Origin: Stenotrophomonas sp. 610A2
Lineage (GTDB): Bacteria; Pseudomonadota; Gammaproteobacteria; Xanthomonadales; Xanthomonadaceae
Assembly (NCBI RefSeq): GCF_030549615.1
Contig: NZ_CP130832.1
Coordinates: 2,232,001 to 2,296,000 of the forward strand
Reading direction: 5' to 3'
Length of the DNA: 64,000 nucleotides
Position numbers and translations under genes: made by a program. How positions within the stretch are numbered: position 1 is the first letter of the stretch; each line of letters starts with the position of its first letter. This document shows, piece after piece, positions 16,890-25,448 of this stretch. The notes under the pieces were generated by a model. It ran no database searches, was not told the origin of the DNA, and saw only the letters and a program-made list of their open reading frames with translations.

Positions 16890-17897
16890 ATGTTGACAGG
16901 TTGGTATCCAAAATTTGAGACTGGGAGAGGGATACTCAATGTCGAAAAGAAAGAGCATCTTGCTCAGGGGGTAAGCGGTGATTTCCATCCAGATGACTCC
17001 GCATCACTGATATCCCTTAACCCGACATATGCGGACTTCGTGGATAGAACATTTTCAATGAAAGGTTTCATCCCGACATTCGCCGCAGGTGCTCTTAGCC
17101 TTTTCATTGCCGTTGTTGCTATTTGTGCTGTGGTTTTGGTCTTTCCGGTGAATCCAACATTGACCGAGTTCACGGTTGTGGTTCTATTTCTATCACTGGC
17201 GGGCGGGTTGGTATATTTTTTTTGGAACCTGGTGCTTCGACACGACTTATTTGCATGCCGTTATTATCCGATTAGATTCAACAGGCTGACGAGGAAGGTT
17301 CATATTTTTAGGAATAACGGCGCGAATGGCGAGGTTGTTGTTTCCTGGGGAAGTGAGCATCTCTTCTTCTTTGTGGGCTGGGGCAATCAGAACAAAGAGT
17401 TGTGCGACCTTCGTTGCCATATTTTAGATAAAAATCGGATCATCGTAGATACGTTTACTGTGGGGACTTTCACTGACGATCCTTCGCGAGTTCGTGGTCG
17501 CTGGGAATTTATTAACAGGTATATGGACGGTGGGCCCGATTATGCTGTTGCTCACGAGTCGGATAAGATCGTTGCGCTGTCCATGAAGAACAGCTTTAGG
17601 AACTCATATCGCTGGACCTGCTTCTTGCTTGGCAGGTCGTTGTTTCCCTTAAGACACTTCCTGTTTCCTTGGTATGGGGTATTGGCGCTAACTCGTTGGC
17701 TGGTTATGGCAACATGTGCGACGCCCCATTTTTCGCCCGCGACCGTTGCGGAGAGTAGATTTGATCCAAATGACGAGGGGCGTTGGGAAGAGCCTGAATA
17801 CATCGACCAGTTTGGTGAGCGCCCGGACGTAGTGGCGAGAATGAGGCAGCTTCATCGTGAGCGGAAGCGCGGAAGGGGCGGTACAGACCCCTTGTAG
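16890..17897 (+). CDS. DUF6708-type membrane protein, probable accessory or orphan immunity
   Basis: This 335-residue protein has an N-terminal soluble stretch, two hydrophobic segments (about 57-80 and 87-112), then FNRLTRKVHIFR and GEVVVSWGSEHLFFFVGW, an arrangement I associate with DUF6708 proteins near T6SS effectors. A third hydrophobic stretch (about 265-285) and a basic tail (RERKRGRGG) follow. ATG 16890 has GGAG at 16877-16880. It is the last gene of the AT-leaning island and ends just before a hairpin. No effector gene sits immediately upstream, so it may be an orphan immunity factor kept after loss of its toxin, or a partner of the VasX-like protein. Confidence 0.7.
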   Translation: MLTGWYPKFETGRGILNVEKKEHLAQGVSGDFHPDDSASLISLNPTYADFVDRTFSMKGFIPTFAAGALSLFIAVVAICAVVLVFPVNPTLTEFTVVVLFLSLAGGLVYFFWNLVLRHDLFACRYYPIRFNRLTRKVHIFRNNGANGEVVVSWGSEHLFFFVGWGNQNKELCDLRCHILDKNRIIVDTFTVGTFTDDPSRVRGRWEFINRYMDGGPDYAVAHESDKIVALSMKNSFRNSYRWTCFLLGRSLFPLRHFLFPWYGVLALTRWLVMATCATPHFSPATVAESRFDPNDEGRWEEPEYIDQFGERPDVVARMRQLHRERKRGRGGTDPL

Positions 17898-17923
17898 TTC
17901 GATGCCTGCTTCGCTTAAGAAAA

Positions 17924-17941
17924 AGCCCGCCTAGGCGGGCT
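17924..17941 (-). terminator. Terminator of the leftward 18.0-18.9 kb gene
   Basis: An 18-base perfect palindrome. Read on the minus strand it is followed by a T-rich run (the A-run at 17918-17924 on the plus strand), so it is a good intrinsic terminator for the leftward gene. It may also stop rightward transcription from the effector island. The rest of 17898-18036 holds nothing else I can identify. Confidence 0.8.
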
Positions 17942-18036
17942 CGTTGAGAAGCAGTGCAGAGCCTCCCGATGGCTGAGTCAGCGTCGTTCGGGAATTGCTG
18001 ACTTCCCGTCGATGCCCAAGCGCAGCACACACGCCA

Positions 18037-18885
18037 TCACATAGCAGGACAAGCCGGATCCCTTCCACGTACCCCTGCACAGATCTTCGCGCGACACTCC
18101 AAACCCTTGGTGGTGTTCGCACCAGGGCAGGCGCGCAGCTGGGTCTGGATGGTCGATTCGGTTGAAGCAGTCTTTCGCGTTGCCACCTGCTCGAACGCGA
18201 CGCGTTCGTCATCGGCGCGCTTCTTGTCGTCTGCTTCGATCTTCGCGATCAGATCGTCCATGGTCTGAGGCTGTGGCGCTGCAGCAGCTCTCTTCTTCTT
18301 GCTTTCTTCTTCCTTGATGATGCCCAGCAGCGTGCCGAGCAGGTTCTCATCCTGCGTCCTGCTGCCTGCAGCGGTGCGTGCGGCTGCTGGTGCGCGCTGC
18401 GCACGCGCTTCTCTTGCAGGAGTTGCAGCCGTTGCACTTGAACTTGTACTTGCTGTCGCAGGCAGCGCCTGCGTGGGCGTAGCTGCATTGCGGCTGTTGG
18501 CATCCGTGGTGTCGGGTGCATCAACAATCATCGCGGCGCCATTGCTGCCTGCAGCTGCGGGTGCGTCGGGGTGTCCGGTGACAGAAGTTGCAGACGAATC
18601 TGGAACTGCGTCAGGGTTCAACGAGTACTCGGCATCGTCCTGTGTGGTGCTGCTTGAGAGCCACCACAGTGTTGCGCTTGTGAATGCAAGCAGCAGTGCG
18701 CAACCCGCACCAACCCACAACCAGACGCGCCGGCTTTGGGGGGAGTGGTCTTTGGTGGCGCGCGATGATGCGGCAACCTGTCGACCTTCCATGTCTGCGA
18801 GAATGCGGCCCGTGTTCGGTGCCGGGCCGTTGTTCTGCGCTCCCCCTGAGAGCAGACTCGGCCGATTTATTCCGCCATTATTCAA
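18037..18885 (-). CDS. Single-pass membrane protein inside the T6SS locus, function unknown
   Basis: This 282-residue protein is encoded against the flow of the T6SS genes. A short cytoplasmic N-terminus (SLLSGGAQNNGPAPNTG, then basic residues) leads to one membrane helix (about 54-75). A long Ala/Thr/Ser/Pro-rich linker (about 78-180) follows, then a charged helix (LGTLLGIIKEEESKKKR), MDDLIAKIEADDKKRADDERVAFEQ, and a C-terminal part with four cysteines (LRACPGANTTKGLECRAKICAG and DPACPAM) that could form two disulfides in the periplasm. No named family was recognised. It has its own terminator and is divergent from tagX. Confidence 0.7.
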   Translation of the reverse strand: MNNGGINRPSLLSGGAQNNGPAPNTGRILADMEGRQVAASSRATKDHSPQSRRVWLWVGAGCALLLAFTSATLWWLSSSTTQDDAEYSLNPDAVPDSSATSVTGHPDAPAAAGSNGAAMIVDAPDTTDANSRNAATPTQALPATASTSSSATAATPAREARAQRAPAAARTAAGSRTQDENLLGTLLGIIKEEESKKKRAAAAPQPQTMDDLIAKIEADDKKRADDERVAFEQVATRKTASTESTIQTQLRACPGANTTKGLECRAKICAGVRGRDPACPAM

Positions 18886-18990
18886 GTGCTTCCAGCCCTT
18901 GGTTTGAGTCGGCTAGTGCCGAAACGAATACGCGCATTTGTAGAGTAAGCCTCTCGATGCGTCAACCTGCATTGTCGTCATGGAGGACCG

Positions 18991-19875
18991 GTGACTGTAA
19001 TTGTCGTTGTAGCCATTGTGCTGTTGCTCCTTGTTGCATTGCTTTGCTGGAGCCTGTTGTTCCCTGAGTCGCTGGGTCCGGTGTTTGCGCGTCTGCGGGC
19101 GCGCTGGGTTGCAGTGCGACAAGGGGCGGGACGTGCAGGCAGTCGCGCTGGCGCAGGTGCTGCGCGTGTGCGCAGTGGGGTTCGTGAAGAAGTTGTGAGT
19201 GTGCGCGGCATGCTGCGTCGTCACTGGCCCGTGCTGGCCATCGCGATAGGCTTGCTGTGTATTCCTCCGGTGATAATTCTGATGTCACGACAGACAGTGG
19301 TGCTGTCTGATTTCCGCGGTGATGATCTTGCCGAGTCCGGTTCCATGGTTGCGCAGTTGTTGCGCGGTGAGCGCTTGACGCCGCCGCCTGCGCCGCCGCC
19401 GGAAGTGTTCACGACAACTGAAATTCGCCGCCTGCGACCAGAGATAGTCACTGCTGATCGCAAATGGAACCAGATTGATCCGGATCTGCAGCAACGCGTT
19501 CTGGCTATCTACGAAGTCATGCGCCGTCAGTATGGTTACGAGATGGTGTTGATCGAAGGCTATCGCAGCCCCGAGCGACAGGCCGAGTTGATGGCCGGTG
19601 GCAAGGCGACACGTGCCGGCGCCTGGCAAAGCTGTCACCAGTACGGTTTGGGTGTGGACAGTGCGCCAATTCGTGACGGACGTCTGCAATGGGACATGGA
19701 AGATCCGTGGACCCGCCGCGGTTATTTTCTGTACGGTGAGCTTGCTGAACAGGCAGGTCTGGATTGGGGCGGCAACTGGCGCAGCATCAAGGACTATGTG
19801 CACGTAGAGGCCACGGCGCGATGCAAGGTGGCACGCAACGCGAAGCGTGATGAACTGCGACGCCAAGGCTTATAA
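18991..19875 (+). CDS. tagX: TagX-like M15 peptidoglycan peptidase
   Basis: This 294-residue protein is anchored by two hydrophobic segments (about 2-24 and 79-98), with a basic stretch between them. A proline-rich linker (PPPAPPPE, about 131-138) leads to an M15 (VanY-like) domain at about 155-285. The zinc ligands are His216 and Asp223 in SCHQYGLGVD, and His271 in DYVHVE. Family knowledge: TagX-type peptidases cut peptide crosslinks in the cell's own wall so the T6SS apparatus can be inserted. GTG 18991 has GGAGG at 18982-18986. The gene precedes PAAR, and the metal site looks complete. Confidence 0.88.
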   Translation: MTVIVVVAIVLLLLVALLCWSLLFPESLGPVFARLRARWVAVRQGAGRAGSRAGAGAARVRSGVREEVVSVRGMLRRHWPVLAIAIGLLCIPPVIILMSRQTVVLSDFRGDDLAESGSMVAQLLRGERLTPPPAPPPEVFTTTEIRRLRPEIVTADRKWNQIDPDLQQRVLAIYEVMRRQYGYEMVLIEGYRSPERQAELMAGGKATRAGAWQSCHQYGLGVDSAPIRDGRLQWDMEDPWTRRGYFLYGELAEQAGLDWGGNWRSIKDYVHVEATARCKVARNAKRDELRRQGL

Positions 19876-19976
19876 GCGCGAACAAGTGCTGGTATCGTAC
19901 GCCGGTGATGACTCGGGTCGCCGTTGGACAGGGGCGATGGAAAGACCGGGTCACGGCGAATCAAGGAGTGTGATGC

Positions 19977-20237
19977 ATGGCACGACCGTTTATCGTTGTC
20001 GGCGACAAGTTAAGTCATGGCGGTAGCGTGGTGTCTGGCACTGCCCAGACAGACGTGAATGGAAAGCCAGTTTCCCGCATCGGGGACCGCGCCATCTGCG
20101 CGGTGCACGGGGCAACTTCAATTATCAGTGGTGACGCTACCGTCGTAATCGACGGGCAGCCTGTAGCACGTGACGGAGATCGCACTGCATGTGGGGCCAC
20201 GTTGATGGCCACACAGAGCAGCACTGGGTTGGGCTGA
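19977..20237 (+). CDS. PAAR spike-tip protein
   Basis: This 86-residue single-domain PAAR protein has repeated short turns with paired His/Cys: GDKLSHGGSV, GDRAICAVHG and DGDRTACG. It caps the VgrG trimer, with the His/Cys set binding one zinc at the tip. No toxin extension is present, so it is a plain tip. A GGAG (19965-19968, in AAGGAGTG) precedes ATG 19977. It sits between tagX and the tssM block rather than next to vgrG. Confidence 0.93.
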   Translation: MARPFIVVGDKLSHGGSVVSGTAQTDVNGKPVSRIGDRAICAVHGATSIISGDATVVIDGQPVARDGDRTACGATLMATQSSTGLG

Positions 20238-20281
20238 GCGCAACACGCGGTACAGGAGCAGCGCATGGAGCACAGCGACTG

Positions 20282-21706
20282 ATGGCAGGATGGTTGAAGA
20301 ACGCGGGGAGCGTAATGATGGTTTTTGTCGCCACCTGGGCGGCGGCCATCATGTACTGGCGTAGCAGTGGCACCACCCCCAATGGCATGCAGATGCTGGC
20401 CTACCTCGGCGTATTGCCGGTGGGGTTGAGCGGTGTGGGCTACATGCTGCGCGGCATGCTTTCACGTGGCGTTGACAAGGCGGTTGCAGCAAGCGCGAAT
20501 GCCGAAGAGGCCGTACCTGCTGCTGCAGTCGAGTCCAACAGCACGCATGTTTCCTCGGTGGCAATCACCGCAGGAAGCGTTCACCTGCCTGTGGGAAACG
20601 ATGCGAGCGCGGTGTTGGCCGTCGCCTCGGCGTTGCCACGGCCGCAGTTGGACACGCGTTTCCGCGACGCCAACAATCTTCCGATTCGTGTGAGTGCCGT
20701 CGCTGGTCTTGACGAGTGGGCGGTGTTGTCTGAACGCGAAGGAACGATTGATACCGCTGCCCATGAGCGGCGCGCGATAGCGTTGTTGCAGCCTGTTCTC
20801 GAACAATTACTCGACGCGGCTTATGGCGCGATTCCGGCAATTGTTGGTGGTGAAGAAGTTGTGATTGCTGGTCTGCGTCGGCGCGAAGAAGATCGGGTCG
20901 AGAATGTCCTTACCGTAGAGCTCGTCGTTTCGCCTTCCTGGTCGGACGGTTTGCGTCACTGGGCGCAGACATGGCTGCAAGAGCAGGCGCTGCAGGCCGG
21001 GTTGGATGCGCGGCGGTTTGATGTGCGTATCAGTGTGTTCGAGCGTTCCGGTGATGTGTGGCCACATCTGCAGCGGGTTGTGGATGCCTTGAGCTCGGGC
21101 ACACCGCGCTGGCACTTGCTCGCTTCCTGCTATTCGGCGATAGACGCTGCAGTCATCAACAATTGGTTGGCGCGCGGCCTGCTTGCAACCGCGCAACACG
21201 CCGACGGTCACGTGCCGGGCGAGGGTGCCGCTGGTGTGTTGCTGGCCAGCAGCCAGCTTGCAGGCGAGGGCGCAGCGCGTTTCTGGCGGCCGCAGTTTGA
21301 GCGTCTGGAGCCGGTTCACGGCACGCGCCCTGCAGAGCTCCGCCGTCAGCTCGCCAGCGCGGCAACGCAGTGGTTGCAGCCTTTGCTAGCCGACGCGGCG
21401 CGGGTGCAGTTCGTGCTGCACGATTCCGATCAACGCCCTGAATCGCTGGTTGATACAGCGGCAGTCACGGCTGCGATCAACCCTGATCTTGATTTCAGTT
21501 CACAGAGTCTTGCCCTGGCATTGTGCTCTGGTGAGCTTGGCCCGGTGTTGCCGGTCGCCTTGTTGGCCTTGGCCCAAGCGCAGCTGCAGCACCAGTCCGA
21601 GGCAGTTGTGTTGCTGGGCGTTGCCGACGCGCAGCAACGTTTGTTTGGCCTCGTAGAGCCGCTTCCTTCCCCGACGCTGGCGGTTGTAATGCCGGCAGTC
21701 TCCTGA
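20282..21706 (+). CDS. Membrane-anchored protein with ketosynthase-like C-terminal half, T6SS-linked, function unknown
   Basis: This 474-residue protein is encoded between PAAR and tssM. Two N-terminal membrane helices (about 8-25 and 38-58) are followed by an Ala-rich linker and a soluble part. Residues around 310-350 read HLLASCYSAIDAAVIN and then HVPGEGAAGVLLASSQL. The second resembles the conserved FVPGEGAA segment of beta-ketoacyl synthases, and a later SGELGPVLPVALLALAQAQ resembles their C-terminal glycine-rich helix. The expected catalytic Cys-His-His set is not clear, so a non-catalytic thiolase fold is more likely. I chose ATG 20282 because longer starts run into the PAAR gene; the site is not certain. 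Confidence 0.72.
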   Translation: MAGWLKNAGSVMMVFVATWAAAIMYWRSSGTTPNGMQMLAYLGVLPVGLSGVGYMLRGMLSRGVDKAVAASANAEEAVPAAAVESNSTHVSSVAITAGSVHLPVGNDASAVLAVASALPRPQLDTRFRDANNLPIRVSAVAGLDEWAVLSEREGTIDTAAHERRAIALLQPVLEQLLDAAYGAIPAIVGGEEVVIAGLRRREEDRVENVLTVELVVSPSWSDGLRHWAQTWLQEQALQAGLDARRFDVRISVFERSGDVWPHLQRVVDALSSGTPRWHLLASCYSAIDAAVINNWLARGLLATAQHADGHVPGEGAAGVLLASSQLAGEGAARFWRPQFERLEPVHGTRPAELRRQLASAATQWLQPLLADAARVQFVLHDSDQRPESLVDTAAVTAAINPDLDFSSQSLALALCSGELGPVLPVALLALAQAQLQHQSEAVVLLGVADAQQRLFGLVEPLPSPTLAVVMPAVS

Positions 21707-21722
21707 ACCCTGGATTCCTTGC

Positions 21723-24700
21723 ATGAGTTTGAGCAATTTCAGCTACTACCTGCGCGACTATCGCTTGTGGATGGTGATTGGTCTTATCGGCGCCGCTGGG
21801 CTGGCCAAATACGGTGAGGCCGAGGCCAGGCAGATCGGGATATGGGCGGCGATCGTGCTTGCAGCGCTGCTGGTCATTGCGCTGATCGTCTGGATCATCA
21901 AGCGGATCATGGCGCGGCGCGCGGCGCGGCGTGTGGAGGCGATGGTGCAGGGCGAGGCCGACAAGGCCGTGGCCAACGCGCAACCGTCGCAGCGTGCCGA
22001 TACCGAAGCCTTGCGCAAGCGCATGCTGGATGCGGTGAAGCAGATCAAGTCCTCGCGGATGGGTATGCTCAAAGGCAAAGCTGCGCTGTATGAGTTGCCT
22101 TGGTACGTGATCATCGGCAATCCGGCGGCGGGCAAGAGTACGGCGATCCTCAACTCCGGGCTGCAGTTCCCGTTCGAGGACAACCGCAGCAACGTCATCC
22201 AGGGCATCGGTGGTACCCGCAACTGCGATTGGTACTTCACCACCAACGGAATCGTGCTGGATACGGCCGGCCGTTATTCGGTGAGTACCGAAGACCGCAT
22301 GGAATGGCTGACCTTCCTCGGGCTGCTGAAGAAGAACCGTCCGCGCGCGCCCATCAATGGCGTGATCATCGCGGTGAGCATTGCCGAGCTGTCTGGCAGC
22401 AAGCCCGAGTTTGCGATGGAGCTGGCCAAGAACCTGCGCCAGCGTGTGCAGGAAGTCACCGAGCAGCTGGAAGTGTTCGCGCCGGTGTATGTGCTGTTCA
22501 CCAAGGCCGACTTGATTGCCGGTTTCAGCGAGTTCTTCGGCAATCTGGATCCGGGCGAACGCGAGAACGTTTGGGGCGCGACGTTGCCAGCCGATGTGCA
22601 GCAGCAGGGTGATGCGCTGACGGCCTTCGACAAGCATTTTGACGAGCTGGCCGACGGCATCAAGGAAATGAGCCTGACCCACATGGCGATGCAGCGCGGG
22701 CGCGAAGTATCGCCGGGCCTGCTGTCTTTGCCGCTGGAGTTTGTTGGCATCAAGCCCGCGCTGCGGACCTTCATCGCCACGCTGTTCGAAGACAACCCCT
22801 ATCAGTTCAAACCGGTGTTCCGCGGCTTCTACTTCAGCAGTGCGCTGCAGGAAGGTCGCTCGGTCCACCATGCGTCCGAACGCGTGGGCAGGCAGTTTGG
22901 CCTGCAACGCGGTTCGAACGTGGACGAGGCACCAAGCGGGCAGACCGCCTTCTTCCTGAAGGACCTGTTCCGCAAGGTGATCTTTGCCGACCGCGATCTG
23001 GTGCGGCAGTACGCAAGCCCGCACCAGAACCGCCTGCGTTACGGCGTGTTCCTGGGCGCTGTAGGTGTGCTCGCGCTTGGGCTTGGCCTGTGGACCTGGT
23101 CCTACACCACCAATGCGCAGCTGGTGGCCAATGCCACCAAGGATCTGGACCAGGCCGTGCGCGTGCAGAAGGACCGCATGGATCTGAAGTCCCGCGTTGA
23201 TGCGCTGCTGCTGTTGCAGGACCGCATGGAACAGCTGGACCGCTACAAGAAGGAAGGCGGCATCACCACCAGCCTGGGCCTGTACCAGGGCGACGCGATC
23301 CGCGAGAAGCTGCTGCGTGAGTACAACCACGGCATGCAGCAGGTAATGCTGGCGCCCACGGTTTCCAACCTCGAGAACTATCTTGGGCAGGTGGTTGCCG
23401 AACGCGACAAGCTCGGCCAGTCCAACGCTGGGGCTGCGGAGAGCGAGACGCTGTACCAGAACGCATCGCCGACCAGCACCAACGACGCCTACAACGCACT
23501 CAAGACCTATTTGATGCTGGGCAACCCCAAGTATGTGGAAGGCGCCCATCTGTCGCAGCAGCTGACCTTGTTCTGGCGCAACTGGCTGGAAGCCAACCGT
23601 GGCCAGATGAGCCGCGAGGAAATGGTGCGGGCCGCTGAGAAGCTGATGACCTTCTATGTGGCGCAGGCAGGCAAGCCGGGCTGGCCGCAGGTGCAGAACA
23701 AGGTGACGCTGGTTACCGATTCACGCCAGGCCTTGTCGCAGGTGATGAAGGGCCAGCCGGCGATGGAGCGCGTGTTCGCGCAGATCAAGGCGCGCGCGGG
23801 TGCGCGCTTTGGCACGGTGACGGTGGATGGTCTGGTGGGCGAGGAGCGCAATGCGCGCCTGATCAACGGCAGCTATGCCATCTCCGGCGCCTTCAGCCGC
23901 AAGGCCTGGGAAGACTATGTGCAGGACGCGATCAAGGAAGCGGCCAATACCCAGCTGAGCACCACCGACTGGGTGCTGGGCACGACCGAGCAAAGCGACC
24001 TGTCGCTGGCCGGCAGCCCGGAACACGTGTCGCGTGAACTGGTAACGATGTACAAGCAGGAATACGCACGCGAGTGGGGCAAGTTCGTTGCCGGCTTGAG
24101 TGTTGCCGAGTTCAATACCTTCGACGAGGCCACGGCGCGCATCAACCGCCTTGGTGATGCCAGCAACTCGCCGCTGCGTACCTTGCTTGAGAAGATCAAC
24201 GAGGAGACCATCTGGGACAACCCGCCTGCACAGGCGCGTTCCAGCAAATCCGGCAAGGGCTTCGTGGTCTGGTTCCAGCGCACCATCCTGCGCAAGGACC
24301 CGGCGGCCGCCGCCGCCGCCGCGCCAGTGGGCCCGATTGGCAAGGCGTTTGAAGGCATCGCACGGCTGACCATGCCGCGCGGTGATCAGCCAGCGGTGAT
24401 CGCGGCGTACTTTGATACCTTGGGTAAGCTGCGGGCACGCTTGAACGCCATCAAGTCGCAAGGCGACGTCGGCGTTGGGGCACGCAAGCTGATGCAGGAC
24501 ACCTTCAGCAATGAGGGCTCCGAGCTGAGCGTGGCCTTGGCGCTGGTCGACGAGCAGGTCTTGAACGGGCTGGACGAGAAGCAGCGCGAGGCATTGCGTC
24601 CGTTGTTGTTGCGTCCGCTGACGCAGACCTTTGCAGCCCTGGTTTCTCCGACCGAGGATGAGGTCAACAAGACCTGGAAGGCCCAGGTCTACGATCCCTT

Positions 24701-25448
24701 CAAGGCGCGCATCGGCCAGCAGTATCCGTTCAACCTGAACTCGGATGTGGATGCTGCGGCCAGCGATATCGCTGCCATCTTCGGTGCCAGCGGCAGCATC
24801 GCCACCTTCAACAAGGACGCAATGGGGGCTTTGGTCCTCCAGCGCGGTCCCTTGCTTGAAGCGCGTCGTTGGGCAGGCATCGGTATCAACCTGTCTTCCG
24901 AACTGGTCGCCAACTATGGCAATTGGGTAAGTGGCGCGGGTGCAGGCGCTGCCCAGGACACGACTATCTTTGAGTTGTTGCCGTCGCCTGCAACCGGTGC
25001 GGTGGAATACACCATCGAGATCGATGGCCAGCAGCTGCGCTATCGCAACACGCCGCCGCAGTGGACCACCATGCAATACCCGAACGCAGGCCAGATTCCT
25101 GGGGTGAAGATTTCGGCGGTTACGGGTGATGGGCGCACCGTGGAGGTGTTCAACGCGCCGGGCTCGAACGGCTTCAAGCGTCTGATGTCAGAAGGCCAGT
25201 ACGAACGCCTTGATGATTCCAGCCGTATCACCTGGGAAGGCAGCGGCGTTGCCGTGACCGTGGAGATGCGCGTGGTGCGCCGTGCTGGCACGGGTTCTGA
25301 TGGCAGCGATTGGCAGCGTGGCCTGCAGTTGCCGGAGCGGGTGGCCGGTGGCGTGCCGGTTGCCGCCGCGGCACCGGTTGCGCCTGCCGGGCAAGCACCT
25401 GCAAGTGCGCCAGCGGCGCCGCAGCAGGCTGCGGGAGGTGGACGATGA
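21723..25448 (+). CDS. tssM: T6SS inner-membrane core protein TssM (IcmF)
   Basis: This 1241-residue protein is the main pillar of the T6SS trans-envelope complex with TssL and TssJ. Two N-terminal helices (about 13-28 and 38-60) come first, then a cytoplasmic GTPase-like domain with Walker A GNPAAGKST (132-140) and an LDTAGRYS segment, as in active IcmF proteins. A third helix (about 438-462) is followed by the large periplasmic part, ending in an Ala/Pro-rich tail. The nucleotide-binding motif is intact, unlike in some TssM proteins. Its stop overlaps the tagF start by 4 bases. Confidence 0.96.
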   Translation: MSLSNFSYYLRDYRLWMVIGLIGAAGLAKYGEAEARQIGIWAAIVLAALLVIALIVWIIKRIMARRAARRVEAMVQGEADKAVANAQPSQRADTEALRKRMLDAVKQIKSSRMGMLKGKAALYELPWYVIIGNPAAGKSTAILNSGLQFPFEDNRSNVIQGIGGTRNCDWYFTTNGIVLDTAGRYSVSTEDRMEWLTFLGLLKKNRPRAPINGVIIAVSIAELSGSKPEFAMELAKNLRQRVQEVTEQLEVFAPVYVLFTKADLIAGFSEFFGNLDPGERENVWGATLPADVQQQGDALTAFDKHFDELADGIKEMSLTHMAMQRGREVSPGLLSLPLEFVGIKPALRTFIATLFEDNPYQFKPVFRGFYFSSALQEGRSVHHASERVGRQFGLQRGSNVDEAPSGQTAFFLKDLFRKVIFADRDLVRQYASPHQNRLRYGVFLGAVGVLALGLGLWTWSYTTNAQLVANATKDLDQAVRVQKDRMDLKSRVDALLLLQDRMEQLDRYKKEGGITTSLGLYQGDAIREKLLREYNHGMQQVMLAPTVSNLENYLGQVVAERDKLGQSNAGAAESETLYQNASPTSTNDAYNALKTYLMLGNPKYVEGAHLSQQLTLFWRNWLEANRGQMSREEMVRAAEKLMTFYVAQAGKPGWPQVQNKVTLVTDSRQALSQVMKGQPAMERVFAQIKARAGARFGTVTVDGLVGEERNARLINGSYAISGAFSRKAWEDYVQDAIKEAANTQLSTTDWVLGTTEQSDLSLAGSPEHVSRELVTMYKQEYAREWGKFVAGLSVAEFNTFDEATARINRLGDASNSPLRTLLEKINEETIWDNPPAQARSSKSGKGFVVWFQRTILRKDPAAAAAAAPVGPIGKAFEGIARLTMPRGDQPAVIAAYFDTLGKLRARLNAIKSQGDVGVGARKLMQDTFSNEGSELSVALALVDEQVLNGLDEKQREALRPLLLRPLTQTFAALVSPTEDEVNKTWKAQVYDPFKARIGQQYPFNLNSDVDAAASDIAAIFGASGSIATFNKDAMGALVLQRGPLLEARRWAGIGINLSSELVANYGNWVSGAGAGAAQDTTIFELLPSPATGAVEYTIEIDGQQLRYRNTPPQWTTMQYPNAGQIPGVKISAVTGDGRTVEVFNAPGSNGFKRLMSEGQYERLDDSSRITWEGSGVAVTVEMRVVRRAGTGSDGSDWQRGLQLPERVAGGVPVAAAAPVAPAGQAPASAPAAPQQAAGGGR

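Noticed and set aside
21495..23549. A 684-codon open frame on the minus strand opposite the PAAR-tssM junction
   Set aside because: It lies opposite the well-supported tssM gene. High-GC coding DNA commonly leaves long antisense frames, and the product has low-complexity, His/Gln/Arg-rich sequence with no family motif.
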